Part shown: positions 27,155 to 36,206 of the stretch, one piece after another
How positions within the stretch are numbered: position 1 is the first letter of the stretch
Layout: each line of letters begins with the position of its first letter
Origin: Sphingopyxis sp. H073
GTDB lineage: Bacteria > Pseudomonadota > Alphaproteobacteria > Sphingomonadales > Sphingomonadaceae
Assembly (NCBI RefSeq): GCF_001468395.1
Contig: NZ_LNSG01000007.1
Span: 62,001-126,000, forward strand
Reading direction: 5' to 3'
Length of the DNA stretch: 64,000 nucleotides
Notes under the pieces: generated by a model
The model's database searches: none
The model's input: only the letters and a program-made list of their open reading frames with translations
What the model was told of the DNA's origin: nothing
Position numbers and translations under genes: made by a program

Positions 27155-28120
27155 ATGCCCGCCACGCACCACACCAAAATGCTCATTCTCGGTTCCGGCC
27201 CCGCCGGCCTGTCGGCCGCCATTTACGCGGCGCGCGCGGGGATGAAGCCGATCGTCGTGCAGGGGCTGCAGCCCGGCGGCCAGCTCACCATCACCACCGA
27301 CGTCGAGAACTATCCGGGCTTTGCCGAAGTGATCCAGGGCCCATGGCTGATGGAGCAGATGACCGCGCAGGCGACGCATGTCGGGACAGCCATGATCTGG
27401 GACACGATCGTCGACGTCGACCTGTCGCAGCGTCCGTTCAGGCTGACCGGCGACGGCGGCGATATCTATCTCGCCGAAACGCTCGTGATCGCGACCGGCG
27501 CGCAGGCTAAATGGCTGGGCGTCGAGGGTGAGCAGGAACTGGGCGGCAAGGGCGTCTCGGCCTGCGCGACGTGCGACGGCTTCTTCTATCGCGGCAAGAA
27601 GGTCGTCGTCATCGGCGGCGGCAACACCGCGGTCGAGGAAGCCCTTTATCTCACCAACCACAGCAACGATGTGACCCTGATCCACCGCCGCGACCACCTT
27701 CGCGCCGAGAAGATCCTGCAGGATCGCCTGTTCGCCAACCCGAAGATCAAGGTGCTGTGGAACAAGCGCGTCGACCGCTTTGTTTCGGGCGAGGGGGTGT
27801 CGGGTCTGGTCGGCGTCGACCTGATCGACACCGTCACCGGCGCGGCGAGCCACGAGCCGACCGACGGCGGCTTCGTCGCGATCGGCCACAGCCCGTCGAC
27901 CGAGCTGTTCAAGGGCAAGCTGCCGCTCGACGACGACGGCTATCTGCAGGTGACGCCCGGCACGTCGTTGACCTCGATCCCCGGGGTCTTCGCCGCGGGC
28001 GACGTCACCGACAAGGTCTATCGTCAGGCGGTGACCGCCGCGGGCATGGGCTGCATGGCGGCGCTCGACGCCGAACGGTTTTTGGCCGAGGCCGAATATC
28101 ACGCGATGGTGGAGGCATAG
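27155..28120 (+). CDS. trxB: Thioredoxin-disulfide reductase
   Basis: 321-residue flavoprotein reducing thioredoxin with NADPH. FAD loop MLILGSGPAGLSAAIYAARA; redox-active CxxC in SACATCDGFFY; NADPH loop VVIGGGNTAVEEALYL; C-terminal FAD motif GVFAAGDVTDKVYRQAVTAA. Length and motif order are those of bacterial TrxB. The start at 27155 (MPATHHTKM) was preferred over an upstream in-frame TTG, which would add an Arg-rich leader unlike the family. Confidence 0.97.
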   Translation: MPATHHTKMLILGSGPAGLSAAIYAARAGMKPIVVQGLQPGGQLTITTDVENYPGFAEVIQGPWLMEQMTAQATHVGTAMIWDTIVDVDLSQRPFRLTGDGGDIYLAETLVIATGAQAKWLGVEGEQELGGKGVSACATCDGFFYRGKKVVVIGGGNTAVEEALYLTNHSNDVTLIHRRDHLRAEKILQDRLFANPKIKVLWNKRVDRFVSGEGVSGLVGVDLIDTVTGAASHEPTDGGFVAIGHSPSTELFKGKLPLDDDGYLQVTPGTSLTSIPGVFAAGDVTDKVYRQAVTAAGMGCMAALDAERFLAEAEYHAMVEA

Positions 28121-28166
28121 GCCGCGCGGCGGGTAACGACCGGTGGTGGACATTGACGGAATAGCG

Positions 28167-28186
28167 CTCTCCCCTGAAGGGGAGAG
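28167..28186. terminator. Hairpin between the convergent ends of trxB and XrtA hydrolase 1
   Basis: Perfect 8-bp stem CTCTCCCC/GGGGAGAG with loop TGAA. There is no U tract on either side, so intrinsic termination is uncertain; it may be a minimal member of the CCTCCCC repeat type seen at 13218. Position between converging genes favours a bidirectional 3' end role. Confidence 0.5.
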
Positions 28187-28220
28187 GGCGTTTGGTCCGC
28201 TCCCCAACCCGACGCGGCCG

Positions 28221-29036
28221 TCAGGCCAGCCCTCTCAATATCCGAGCCAACAGCCAGTCGGCATCCTTGCCGGCAAAGCTGTGTGACGGGCTGGCGAGCT
28301 TTTCGATCCCGACGGTCGAAGGGTTCGCCTCGATAGAGGCGAGTGACGGCGCCAGCGCGTCCATAAAGGCCTGCGCGGTGCGGTCGCCGGTAGCGAGCAG
28401 GATCATTGCGGGGCAGGGCAGCTCGGCGATGATCCTGTCGAGCCGGTCGGCGAGGCTGTCGGGTGCGGGCGGCTGCGGCGCCTGTTTCAGGGCGGAGAGG
28501 CCGCGAAACAATTTCCCTATGTCGATCTCGCCCTTCAGCAGGCGCAGCAGGCTTTTCGGATCTTTCAGCCGCGCCAGATAGCGCGCGCGTATCGCCGAAG
28601 CGGGCGGCAGCGCGGGTTCGTCGGCTTCCTCCACGCTGTCTTCATAGGTCCACGGATTGGCAAGGATCAGGGCGTCCAGCGCCAGCGGCTGGTGCAGCAA
28701 GAGCGCGCTCGCCGCATCGCAATTGCCGAACGCGACGATGCGCGTCACATGGGGTGCGGCCTCGCGAAACGCCGCGATCGCGGCGGCGATGTCGGGTCCG
28801 CTGCTTGCATAGCCGCCGTTGACCCCCTCGCTGTCGCCGATTCCGCGGCGGTCGAAGCGGAACACCGGTTGCCCTACCGCGGCGATCCGCTGCGCCAACA
28901 TCGCCATCCCGCGATGCGCGCCGCTCCGTACCTCATTGCCGCCCGAGACGATCAGCAGGCCCGTCGAGCCCGGCGCCTCGTCGATGGTCGAGGCGAGCGC
29001 TGCCCCTTCGCAGACGAAACTCAGCTGATGCCGCAT
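28221..29036 (-). CDS. Exosortase A system-associated alpha/beta hydrolase 1
   Basis: 271 residues. Matches the hydrolase-1 family of XrtA loci: VSGGNEVRSGAHRGMAMLAQ, VFRFDRRGIGDSEG, and the nucleophile elbow FGNCDAASALLL, where the usual Ser is Cys. The C-terminal acid and His are in LLATGDRTAQ and SPSHSFAGKD. The ATG at 29036 has GGAG 6 bases upstream and lies inside the end of hydrolase 2, so the two are coupled (16-base overlap). Probably acts on a thioester or ester made with the neighbouring acyl-CoA ligase and carrier protein; the substrate is unknown. Confidence 0.87.
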   Translation of the reverse strand: MRHQLSFVCEGAALASTIDEAPGSTGLLIVSGGNEVRSGAHRGMAMLAQRIAAVGQPVFRFDRRGIGDSEGVNGGYASSGPDIAAAIAAFREAAPHVTRIVAFGNCDAASALLLHQPLALDALILANPWTYEDSVEEADEPALPPASAIRARYLARLKDPKSLLRLLKGEIDIGKLFRGLSALKQAPQPPAPDSLADRLDRIIAELPCPAMILLATGDRTAQAFMDALAPSLASIEANPSTVGIEKLASPSHSFAGKDADWLLARILRGLA

Positions 29037-29689
29037 GTCTTGCTCCATGCGGCGATGTCGGCGGCGATCGCAGCCGCCATCGCCGCATCTTCGCCGGGCT
29101 CGGCGCGCAGCCACAATGGCGTTCCCGCGATGCCGTCGGCGCCAAGGCCGATCGCGCGCAGCGGCGCGACCGGCTGCGCTTCGGCGGCGCCGAGCTGGGA
29201 GACCATCGCGGGCGACAGCGCATTGCCCGCGAGCAGCAGCGGCGCGTCCCTTGCCGCCGCCTGCAAGCTTTCCAGCGACGATTCGATCCCCGCCTCGCGA
29301 TCCGCGGTCACGCGCGCGCGCAGCATCGTGCGCAGCAACGGCGCGCCGCCGACGGGGGCAAGCCGCCACCAGGCGGCGGCCTCCGCGCGATGATCGATCA
29401 GCGCGCCGCCACGAATCGACGCGATCACGACCGGGCCGTCGATTCCGGCCGCGACCTCTGCCAGCGCATCCCGCCAGCATTCGAGATCGACGTCTTCCAG
29501 CGCGATCAGGCTTTCATTCTGGCCGGGGAGATCGGGCAGCACCGCCGCATATCCCTCCGCTGCCAGCGCGCGCATCGCCAGGACCAGCGTCCGGCGCAGG
29601 CGGTTCGCTTCGTCGAACAGCGGCGGCACGAACAGGATGGTGGCGCGGCTCGCGCCGGACGGGGCGATGCGGAACAGATGCTCTGCCAT
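29021..29689 (-). CDS. Exosortase A system-associated hydrolase 2
   Basis: 222-residue partner of hydrolase 1 in XrtA loci. It has an alpha/beta-hydrolase-like start (ILFVPPLFDEANRLRRTLVL) and the conserved GYAAVLPDLPGQNESL. The position expected for the nucleophile reads ASIRGGAL, with no Ser or Cys in the usual GxSxG context, so it may be inactive or structural. 17 bases separate its start from the carrier-protein gene. Confidence 0.85.
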   Translation of the reverse strand: MAEHLFRIAPSGASRATILFVPPLFDEANRLRRTLVLAMRALAAEGYAAVLPDLPGQNESLIALEDVDLECWRDALAEVAAGIDGPVVIASIRGGALIDHRAEAAAWWRLAPVGGAPLLRTMLRARVTADREAGIESSLESLQAAARDAPLLLAGNALSPAMVSQLGAAEAQPVAPLRAIGLGADGIAGTPLWLRAEPGEDAAMAAAIAADIAAWSKTCGIS

Positions 29690-29706
29690 GCCGCCCCGCG
29701 CCTACC

Positions 29707-29985
29707 TCAACCGTTCACTTTGCGCAGCGAAAAGGCGAGGAGATTGCCATAGGTTTCGAAAATCTCGCCATCGATCTCGTCGTCGTCGATGATGATGCCG
29801 AGGCGGTCCTCCATCTCGGTCAGCACGGTCGCGACCGCCATCGAATCGAATTCGGGCAGCTCGCCGAACAGGCCGCTGTCGTCGGTCAGCGCCGCCGCCC
29901 GCTCTTCGCCGAGGCCGAGCACATCGGCGAGCAGCGCGCGAAGCGTGGCGTCGACGCCGGACGGTTCGAAGGTCGGTTCGGTCAC
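29707..29985 (-). CDS. Acyl carrier protein of the XrtA locus
   Basis: 92-residue carrier protein. Helical acidic sequence with the phosphopantetheine site PEFDSMAVATVL (Ser after Asp), TEMEDRLGIIIDDDEIDGE and a hydrophobic end (YGNLLAFSL). The start is GTG at 29985, overlapping the stop of the upstream acyltransferase by 4 bases. With the acyl-CoA ligase, PLP decarboxylase and acyltransferase it forms the acyl-modification arm of the locus. Confidence 0.87.
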   Translation of the reverse strand: MTEPTFEPSGVDATLRALLADVLGLGEERAAALTDDSGLFGELPEFDSMAVATVLTEMEDRLGIIIDDDEIDGEIFETYGNLLAFSLRKVNG

Positions 29986-30983
29986 GTATCTTTCCCCAGC
30001 ATGGAACGCGCAAAGGCTTTCGATGCCGGCCCCCATGCCGCGATGCGCGCCGGATTGAAAGCCTCGATCCGCCAAAGGGGCTCGTGCCGGTTCATCCAGT
30101 CGCGCTTGTAGGCGTCGTTTCCGGTGCCGAAATCGACGCGCTTCACGCCGTCGATGTCGATCACATGGCGGAAGAGCGCGGCCGAGAGCAGGGTGCCGGG
30201 CGACGCCTTCTGGCTGTCCTCGACATGCGCGAGCTTGTGGATGAAGGCGGTGCCGTCCTCGACCGTCCAGAACTGGGCGGCGACCGGCGCGCCCTCGATA
30301 CGCGCCAATCCCATCCGGAACGTGCCGCGCGCGCTTTCGGCCTCGGCAAAGGCGCGCAGCAGCGCGGGATGGCCTTCTTCCGGTTTCCAGCTCGCGGCGT
30401 AAATCTCTTCATAGGCGGCCCAGCTTTCCGGATCGAAGCAGGTCAGCAACGCGATATCGACGATGCCCTTCTTCGCCTTGCGCTGGACGGTGCTGCGCAG
30501 CGCGCCCGGGCGGCTCGCCCACCAGCCATCATGGTCCATATCGGAGAGGTCGAGCCAGTGGCGGTCACCCGCGGGGCGGGCGTCCACCCACCATCCGGCG
30601 GCGCGCAGCGCCGACTGGATGGCGGAGCGATCACCGTCGCGAACGGGGTAGAGCGAAAGGCGCGCGGCCCGGTTGCGGATATCGCGCAGAAGCGCGGTCA
30701 GGGCTACGCCCCGATCCCCGTCACCCTCGTAAAGCGGCCGGATGGCGAAGCTGTACCAGTTGGTCAGGCCCGCGAAATGACCGGATTTCTCGGCGCGCAG
30801 AGGAAGCCATGCGGTGACGTCGCCGACGGTCGCCTTTGCATCGTGCCGGCCGCCAGCGGCAAAGCCATGCGCCTCGATCAGCGCGAACCATTCGGCACGG
30901 TCGAACGGCGATGCGCCATCCGCCGCGCGCGCTGTGGCGGGCAGCGTCTTATCATTAGCGCGATCTTCACCGTTCCCTTGCAT
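29982..30983 (-). CDS. GNAT-fold acyltransferase (BioF2-like), XrtA locus
   Basis: 333 residues with two GNAT-like halves as in FemAB/BioF2 proteins: WYSFAIRPLYEG, LRSTVQRKAKKG, a central EEIYAASWKPEEGHPALLRA, then GAPVAAQFWTVEDGTAFIHK and VDFGTGNDAYKRDWM at the end. Likely transfers an acyl or aminoacyl group from the adjacent carrier protein to the exopolysaccharide precursor; this is inferred from context. The start lies only 35 bases from the divergent ligase gene. Confidence 0.8.
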   Translation of the reverse strand: MQGNGEDRANDKTLPATARAADGASPFDRAEWFALIEAHGFAAGGRHDAKATVGDVTAWLPLRAEKSGHFAGLTNWYSFAIRPLYEGDGDRGVALTALLRDIRNRAARLSLYPVRDGDRSAIQSALRAAGWWVDARPAGDRHWLDLSDMDHDGWWASRPGALRSTVQRKAKKGIVDIALLTCFDPESWAAYEEIYAASWKPEEGHPALLRAFAEAESARGTFRMGLARIEGAPVAAQFWTVEDGTAFIHKLAHVEDSQKASPGTLLSAALFRHVIDIDGVKRVDFGTGNDAYKRDWMNRHEPLWRIEAFNPARIAAWGPASKAFARSMLGKDT

Positions 30984-31018
30984 GCTGCGGCCCTCTATCA
31001 ACTCTCTCCTAACAGCCG

Positions 31019-32551
31019 ATGACCAAAGCCGAAAACCCACAGTCGTATCCGGTCGACCATCTCGCGCTTCGCGGCGCGGCGGATGCGCCTGCGCTGCTGA
31101 CCGGCGACCGCGTGCTGAGCTTCGGCGACCTCGACGCGGCGGTCGGACGGCTCGCCTCGTGGCTGCTGGCCGAGGCCGGCGGTCCGGGCGAGCGCGTCGC
31201 GAGCTGGGGCGCGAAGTCGCGCGCGACCTGCCTGTTGCCGCTGGCGGCCGCACGCGCCGAGCTGATCCATGTGCCGGTCAACCCGCTGCTCAAGGGCGCG
31301 CAGGTCGCGCATATCCTGGCTGACAGCGGCGCGAAACTGCTCGTCACCAACCGATCGCGCGCCGACATGCTCGGCGACGGACTGCCCGATGATTGCGCGG
31401 TTCAGGATCTGAAGCTTGCCGAGGACGTCATCGATTCGGGCGGGGAGGGCCTGCCGCCGTCGATCGCCGAACCCGACGATCTGGCCGCGATCCTCTACAC
31501 CAGCGGATCGACCGGACTGCCGAAGGGCGTGATGCTGAGCCATGCGAATCTGTGGCTGGGGGCCGAGAGCGTCGCGACCTATCTGAAGATCGTGCCCGGC
31601 GACCGCGTGCTGGCGGTGCTGCCGCTGAGTTTCGACTATGGTCAGAACCAGCTGTTTTCGAGCTGGTATGCGGGGGCTTCGGTGGCGCCGCTCGACTATC
31701 TGACCCCGCGCGATGTCGTGAAGGCGGTGGCGCGCCATGGCGTGACGACGCTGGCGGGGGTGCCGCCGCTCTGGGTGCAACTCGTCGAGAGCGACTGGCC
31801 TGCCGAGATCGCAGCGCTGCTCCGACGCCTGACCAACAGCGGCGGCGCGCTGACGCCCTCGCTGATCGACGCGATGCGCGCGACCTTTCCGAAGGCCGAC
31901 ATCTATCCGATGTACGGGCTGACCGAAGCCTTTCGTTCGACCTTCCTCGACCCCGCGCTCGTCGCGGCGCATCCGACCTCGATGGGCCGGGCGATTCCGC
32001 ACGCTGAAATTCTGGTCTGCCGTCCCGACGGCAGCGTCGCGGCGGATGACGAGCCGGGCGAGCTTGTCCACGCCGGACCGCTGGTGGCGAAGGGCTATTG
32101 GCAGGACGAGGCGCGGACTGCCGAACGCTTCCGGCCGGCGCCTGCCGCGTCGCGATACGGCGGAACGGCGGTATGGTCCGGCGATACGGTACGGCGCGAC
32201 AGCGATGGGTTGCTCACTTTCATCGGGCGCGACGATGCGATGATCAAGACCGCGGGCAATCGCGTCAGCCCGACCGAGGTCGAGGATGTCGCGGTGGCAT
32301 CGGGCCTGATTTTCGAAGCCGTCGCGTTCGGCGTTCCCGATCCGCGGCTCGGCGCCGCGATCGTCCTGATCGTGCGCGGCAGGGAGGGACGCGAGGACAT
32401 AGCCGCGCTCTCGGCCTATCTCCGCCAGAACCTCCCCAATTTCATGCAGCCGCAGACGATCGAGTGGCGCGATGCGTTGCCGCGGAACCCCAACGGCAAG
32501 CTCGACCGCGTCGCGATCGCCGCCGACTGGGCGAAGGCGGTGGCGGCATGA
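31019..32551 (+). CDS. Acyl-CoA ligase (AMP-forming), exosortase A system-associated
   Basis: 510-residue adenylate-forming enzyme. AMP-binding motif ILYTSGSTGLPKGVMLSH, MYGLTEAFRST, GRDDAMIKTAGNRVSPTEV and the catalytic Lys region NPNGKLDRV. It belongs to the ligase family found in XrtA loci next to a PLP decarboxylase. It probably loads an acid or amino acid onto the carrier protein. The stop overlaps the decarboxylase start (ATGA). Confidence 0.92.
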   Translation: MTKAENPQSYPVDHLALRGAADAPALLTGDRVLSFGDLDAAVGRLASWLLAEAGGPGERVASWGAKSRATCLLPLAAARAELIHVPVNPLLKGAQVAHILADSGAKLLVTNRSRADMLGDGLPDDCAVQDLKLAEDVIDSGGEGLPPSIAEPDDLAAILYTSGSTGLPKGVMLSHANLWLGAESVATYLKIVPGDRVLAVLPLSFDYGQNQLFSSWYAGASVAPLDYLTPRDVVKAVARHGVTTLAGVPPLWVQLVESDWPAEIAALLRRLTNSGGALTPSLIDAMRATFPKADIYPMYGLTEAFRSTFLDPALVAAHPTSMGRAIPHAEILVCRPDGSVAADDEPGELVHAGPLVAKGYWQDEARTAERFRPAPAASRYGGTAVWSGDTVRRDSDGLLTFIGRDDAMIKTAGNRVSPTEVEDVAVASGLIFEAVAFGVPDPRLGAAIVLIVRGREGREDIAALSAYLRQNLPNFMQPQTIEWRDALPRNPNGKLDRVAIAADWAKAVAA

Positions 32552-33777
32552 AGCCCCACGGTCCGATCCCGCCCGGTTTTGCGGCCGATGCCGACGGCAT
32601 GCTGCTGATCGGCGGCGACCGCGCCGAGGCGCTCGCCGACGTGGCGGGCGACACGCCGCTCTTCGTCTATGACAGCGCGCTGCTCGCCGCACGCGTCGCC
32701 GAATGGCGCGCCGCGATGCCGCCATCGGTCCAGCTTCACTATGCGATGAAGGCGAATCCCTATGCGCCGCTGCTCGCCTTCATGGCGCGGCTGGTCGACG
32801 GTTTCGACGTTGCGTCGGGGGGCGAACTCAAGGCCGCGCTGGCGAGCGGAATGGCGGCCGAGCACATCAGCTTCGCGGGGCCGGGAAAGCGCGACCGCGA
32901 ACTCGAAGCCGCGATCGAGGCGGGCGCGACGCTCAACCTCGAATCCGCCGGCGAAGCCGAACGGGCGCTGTCGATCGCCGCGCGGCTCGGCGTTGCGCCG
33001 CGGCTCGCGGTGCGCGTCAATCCCGACTTCGACCTCAAGGGATCGGGGATGAAGATGGGGGGCGGCGCCAAGCCCTTCGGGGTCGACGCCCACACCGTTC
33101 CCGCGCTCGTCCGCCGCCTCATCGACGCCGGAGCCGACTGGCAGGGGTTCCATATTTTCGCAGGATCGCAGGCACTTGATGCCGGTGCCATCGCCGAAAC
33201 GCAGGCGCAGACCGTGGCGCTTGCCGGACGATTGGCCGACGCGATCGGCGCGACGCCGCCGCTCGTCAATCTCGGCGGCGGGATGGGCGTTCCCTATTTC
33301 CCCGGCGACGTCGCGGTCGACGTCGCGGCGGTCGGTGCCGCGCTCGGCGACACGCTTGCGACGCGCGACGCGGCGCTCGCGAACAGCCGGTTCGCGATGG
33401 AACTCGGGCGCTGGCTGGTGGCGGAGGCGGGCGTCTATCTGACGCGCGTGATCGACCGCAAGGCCAGCCATGGCGAGACCTTTCTCGTCACCGACGGCGG
33501 CCTCCACCACCAGCTCGCCGCGAGCGGCAATTTCGGCACCGTCATCCGCCGCAACTATCCGATAGGGGTAGCGAATCGCTTCGGCGCCGATCCCGAGGAG
33601 ACCGTCTCGGTGGTCGGTTGCCTCTGCACCCCGCTCGACCGTCTGGGCGATCAGGTCGCGCTTCCGCGCGCGCAAGTCGGTGATCTGATTGTACTTTTCC
33701 TTGCCGGCGCCTATGGTGCGTCGGCAAGTCCGGCGGGCTTTCTCGGACAGGGACCGGCGCGCGAAATGCTCGTATAG
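32548..33777 (+). CDS. PLP-dependent decarboxylase, exosortase A system-associated
   Basis: 409 residues, fold type III (alanine-racemase-like), related to diaminopimelate and ornithine decarboxylases. The PLP Lys is in LHYAMKANPYAPLL (Lys68). DVASGGELKAALASGM, HIFAGSQALD, NLGGGMGVPYFPGD and the C-terminal VVGCLCTPLDRLGD with the active-site Cys follow the usual order. In XrtA loci this enzyme pairs with the ligase and carrier protein. The start overlaps the ligase stop by 4 bases. Confidence 0.92.
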   Translation: MKPHGPIPPGFAADADGMLLIGGDRAEALADVAGDTPLFVYDSALLAARVAEWRAAMPPSVQLHYAMKANPYAPLLAFMARLVDGFDVASGGELKAALASGMAAEHISFAGPGKRDRELEAAIEAGATLNLESAGEAERALSIAARLGVAPRLAVRVNPDFDLKGSGMKMGGGAKPFGVDAHTVPALVRRLIDAGADWQGFHIFAGSQALDAGAIAETQAQTVALAGRLADAIGATPPLVNLGGGMGVPYFPGDVAVDVAAVGAALGDTLATRDAALANSRFAMELGRWLVAEAGVYLTRVIDRKASHGETFLVTDGGLHHQLAASGNFGTVIRRNYPIGVANRFGADPEETVSVVGCLCTPLDRLGDQVALPRAQVGDLIVLFLAGAYGASASPAGFLGQGPAREMLV

Positions 33778-33949
33778 AGCCGTTTCTGTGCCGATACGGC
33801 ACAAACTGAGGCAAACGCGGCTCGAACTTAGCGCAAGACTAACGGTATATTCACCCTTTCGAGCAATAGCGGAAGCTGACGCAATGGGTTTCTTTGCAGC
33901 CGTTTAGGGGCGGCAGAGGGCACTCGGCCGCTCGAAAGGTGATTTGAAT

Positions 33950-34606
33950 ATGACGTCCTTCCCCTCGCTTCATGTCGCACGCCTTGCGCTGGTCTCGGGT
34001 ATCGCCGCGACCGCCCTCGCGGGATGCATGGGCAGCACGGGGTCGGCGCCGCAGCTTCCCAGCGCCAATTTCGTTGCGAACCAGGAAGGGCCGGGCGAGG
34101 AATATATCATCGGGCCGCTCGACGAGCTGCAGATCTTCGTGTGGCGCAATCCCGAACTCGGCGGCAAGGTGCAGGTCCGCCCCGACGGCCGCATCACCAC
34201 CCCGCTGATCACCGACATGCCCGCGGTCGGCAAGACGCCGACGATGCTGCAGCAGGACATCAAGCTGCAGCTCAGCCAATATATCACCGATCCGATCGTC
34301 AGCGTGATCGTCACCAGTTTCAACAGCACCTTCTCGCAGCAGGTGCGCGTCGTTGGCGCCACAGAGAAGCCGGCTTCGATCCCGTTCCGCGCCAACATGA
34401 CCGTGCTCGACGCGATGATCGCGGTCGGCGGCCTTGGCGAATATGCGGCGGGCAACAAGGCGCGCCTCGTCCGCTATGACAAGGGCACCGGCAAGCAGGA
34501 GGAATTCGGGCTCCGCCTCAACGACCTCATCAAGCGCGGCGACATCAAGGCGAACGTCCGCTTGCAACCGGGCGATGTGATCATCATCCCCGAAAGCATG
34601 TTCTGA
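33950..34606 (+). CDS. XrtA-associated polysaccharide export lipoprotein (Wza-like)
   Basis: 218 residues. A lipoprotein signal (VSGIAATALAGCMGS, lipobox LAGC) precedes a polysaccharide export domain (YIIGPLDELQIFVWRNPELG, VRPDGRITTPLI) and a SLBB repeat (RVVGATEKPASIPFRANM, LDAMIAVGGL). It ends VRLQPGDVIIIPESMF. It is the outer-membrane channel component and first gene of the export/polymer arm. ATG at 33950 has AAAGGTG upstream. The 172-base gap before it probably holds the main promoter of this arm. Confidence 0.92.
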   Translation: MTSFPSLHVARLALVSGIAATALAGCMGSTGSAPQLPSANFVANQEGPGEEYIIGPLDELQIFVWRNPELGGKVQVRPDGRITTPLITDMPAVGKTPTMLQQDIKLQLSQYITDPIVSVIVTSFNSTFSQQVRVVGATEKPASIPFRANMTVLDAMIAVGGLGEYAAGNKARLVRYDKGTGKQEEFGLRLNDLIKRGDIKANVRLQPGDVIIIPESMF

Positions 34607-34650
34607 TCTTTGCCCCCACCGACATGATTGCCAAGGACTGACAGCGAGCA

Positions 34651-36192
34651 ATGAACGGCCTTTACGACGAAATCCGGGTGGCGGTGCACAGCGTCTGGAC
34701 GCGCCGCTGGCTCGTGCTCGCGGTCGCCTGGGGCATCTGCATCCTCGGCTGGCTTGCGGTCGCGTCGATCCCCAACCGCTATGACAGCCGCGCGCGGTTG
34801 CTCGTCGACGTCAACCAGATCCTGCCCGACGATGGCACCGGCGGCTCGTTCGGGGCCGGGCAGCAGATCGACCAGATCCGCGAGACGCTGACCAGCGCGC
34901 GCAACCTCGAAAAGGTTGCGGCGACGACCGGGCTGATCGGCGCCGATGCCGGCGAGCGCGACAAGGCGGGCGCGGTCGCGATGTTGCAGCAGAATATCAA
35001 GGTCGTGCCGCAGCAGCAGAATATCTTCGAGCTGACCTCTTCGGTCGGGATCGGCAGCCTGTCCGACGCCGACAATGCGAAGCTCGCGAGCGGAATACTC
35101 GACAGCCTGATCACCGTATTCCGCGACGATCAGTTGCGCGGTGGCCGCGTCAACACGCGCGAGGGCCTGAAATTCCTCGATTCGCAGATCGCCGACCGCG
35201 AAAAGGGCCTGCGCGAGATCGAGGCGCGCCGCGCCGCGTTCGAGGCGCAGAATATCGGCCTGATCCCGGGCGGCACGGGCTCGCCCGCGCAGCGCGTCGA
35301 GGCGGCGCGCGCCGAACTCGGCCAGATCGACAGTCAGCTTGTATCGGCGCAGGCGCAGCTTGCAGCCGCGAACGGCCAGCTTGCCTCGACCCCGCAGTCG
35401 GTCCCCGGCGTCGGCGGCGGCGTGGGCGGCAGCGTCGCGCGCCAGCAGCTTGCCGGGGCGCAGAACGAACTTTCCTCGATGCGCGCGCGCGGGCTCACCG
35501 ACGCGCATCCCGACGTCATCGCGCTGAAGAGCCAGATCGCGTCGCTGAAGGCCATCGCCGACCGCGAAGGCAGCGGCGGTGGCGGCGGCGGGATGCAGAA
35601 TCCCGCCTATGCCTCGCTCGCCGCGATGCGCGCCGAGCGCCAGGCGACGGTCAGCGCGCTGACCGCGCGCAAGTCGCAGCTGACGGGCGACATCGCGCGC
35701 ATCACCTCGCAGCAGATCCAGAACCCCGGTGTCGCCGCCGAATATGACCGGATCAACGGCGAATATACCGCGACCAAGGCGCAATATGACAAGCTGCTCG
35801 CCCAGCGCGAGCAGGTGCGGCTGCGCGGCGATGCGCAGACCGAAACCGACGCGATCAAGATCGAACTGCTCGATCCCCCGTCGAAGCCGACCAGCCCCGC
35901 GGCGCCGAACCGGCCGCTGTTCCTGACGCTGGTACTGCTGGCGGGGATCGGCGGCGGCATCGGCGCGGCCTTCGGCCTCGCGCAGGTCCGCCCGAGCTAT
36001 GCCACCGCCGCGAAGCTCGAGCGTGCGAGCGGGCTGCCGGTGATCGGGTCGATTACCGAGGTGGTGACGCCCGACCGCCATGTCGAGCGCCGGAAGAGGC
36101 TGGTGTGGCTCGCCAGCGGAGCGGGGGCGCTCGTCGGCCTCTATGCGCTGCTGCTGATCGCCGAATTCGTCCAGCGCGGCATGGTCGCGTGA
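34651..36192 (+). CDS. XrtA-system chain-length determinant (Wzz/PCP family)
   Basis: 513-residue inner-membrane co-polymerase. Helix near residues 18-38 (WLVLAVAWGICILGWLAVAS), a long periplasmic coiled coil with Gln/Ala-rich repeats (around residues 170-400, including a Gly-rich GSGGGGGGMQNP linker), and a terminal pair of helices (PLFLTLVLLAGIGGGIGAAF and LVWLASGAGALVGLYALLLI). It controls polymer length with the tyrosine kinase encoded next. Confidence 0.92.
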   Translation: MNGLYDEIRVAVHSVWTRRWLVLAVAWGICILGWLAVASIPNRYDSRARLLVDVNQILPDDGTGGSFGAGQQIDQIRETLTSARNLEKVAATTGLIGADAGERDKAGAVAMLQQNIKVVPQQQNIFELTSSVGIGSLSDADNAKLASGILDSLITVFRDDQLRGGRVNTREGLKFLDSQIADREKGLREIEARRAAFEAQNIGLIPGGTGSPAQRVEAARAELGQIDSQLVSAQAQLAAANGQLASTPQSVPGVGGGVGGSVARQQLAGAQNELSSMRARGLTDAHPDVIALKSQIASLKAIADREGSGGGGGGMQNPAYASLAAMRAERQATVSALTARKSQLTGDIARITSQQIQNPGVAAEYDRINGEYTATKAQYDKLLAQREQVRLRGDAQTETDAIKIELLDPPSKPTSPAAPNRPLFLTLVLLAGIGGGIGAAFGLAQVRPSYATAAKLERASGLPVIGSITEVVTPDRHVERRKRLVWLASGAGALVGLYALLLIAEFVQRGMVA

Positions 36193-36206
36193 GCGGGGAA
36201 GAGGAC

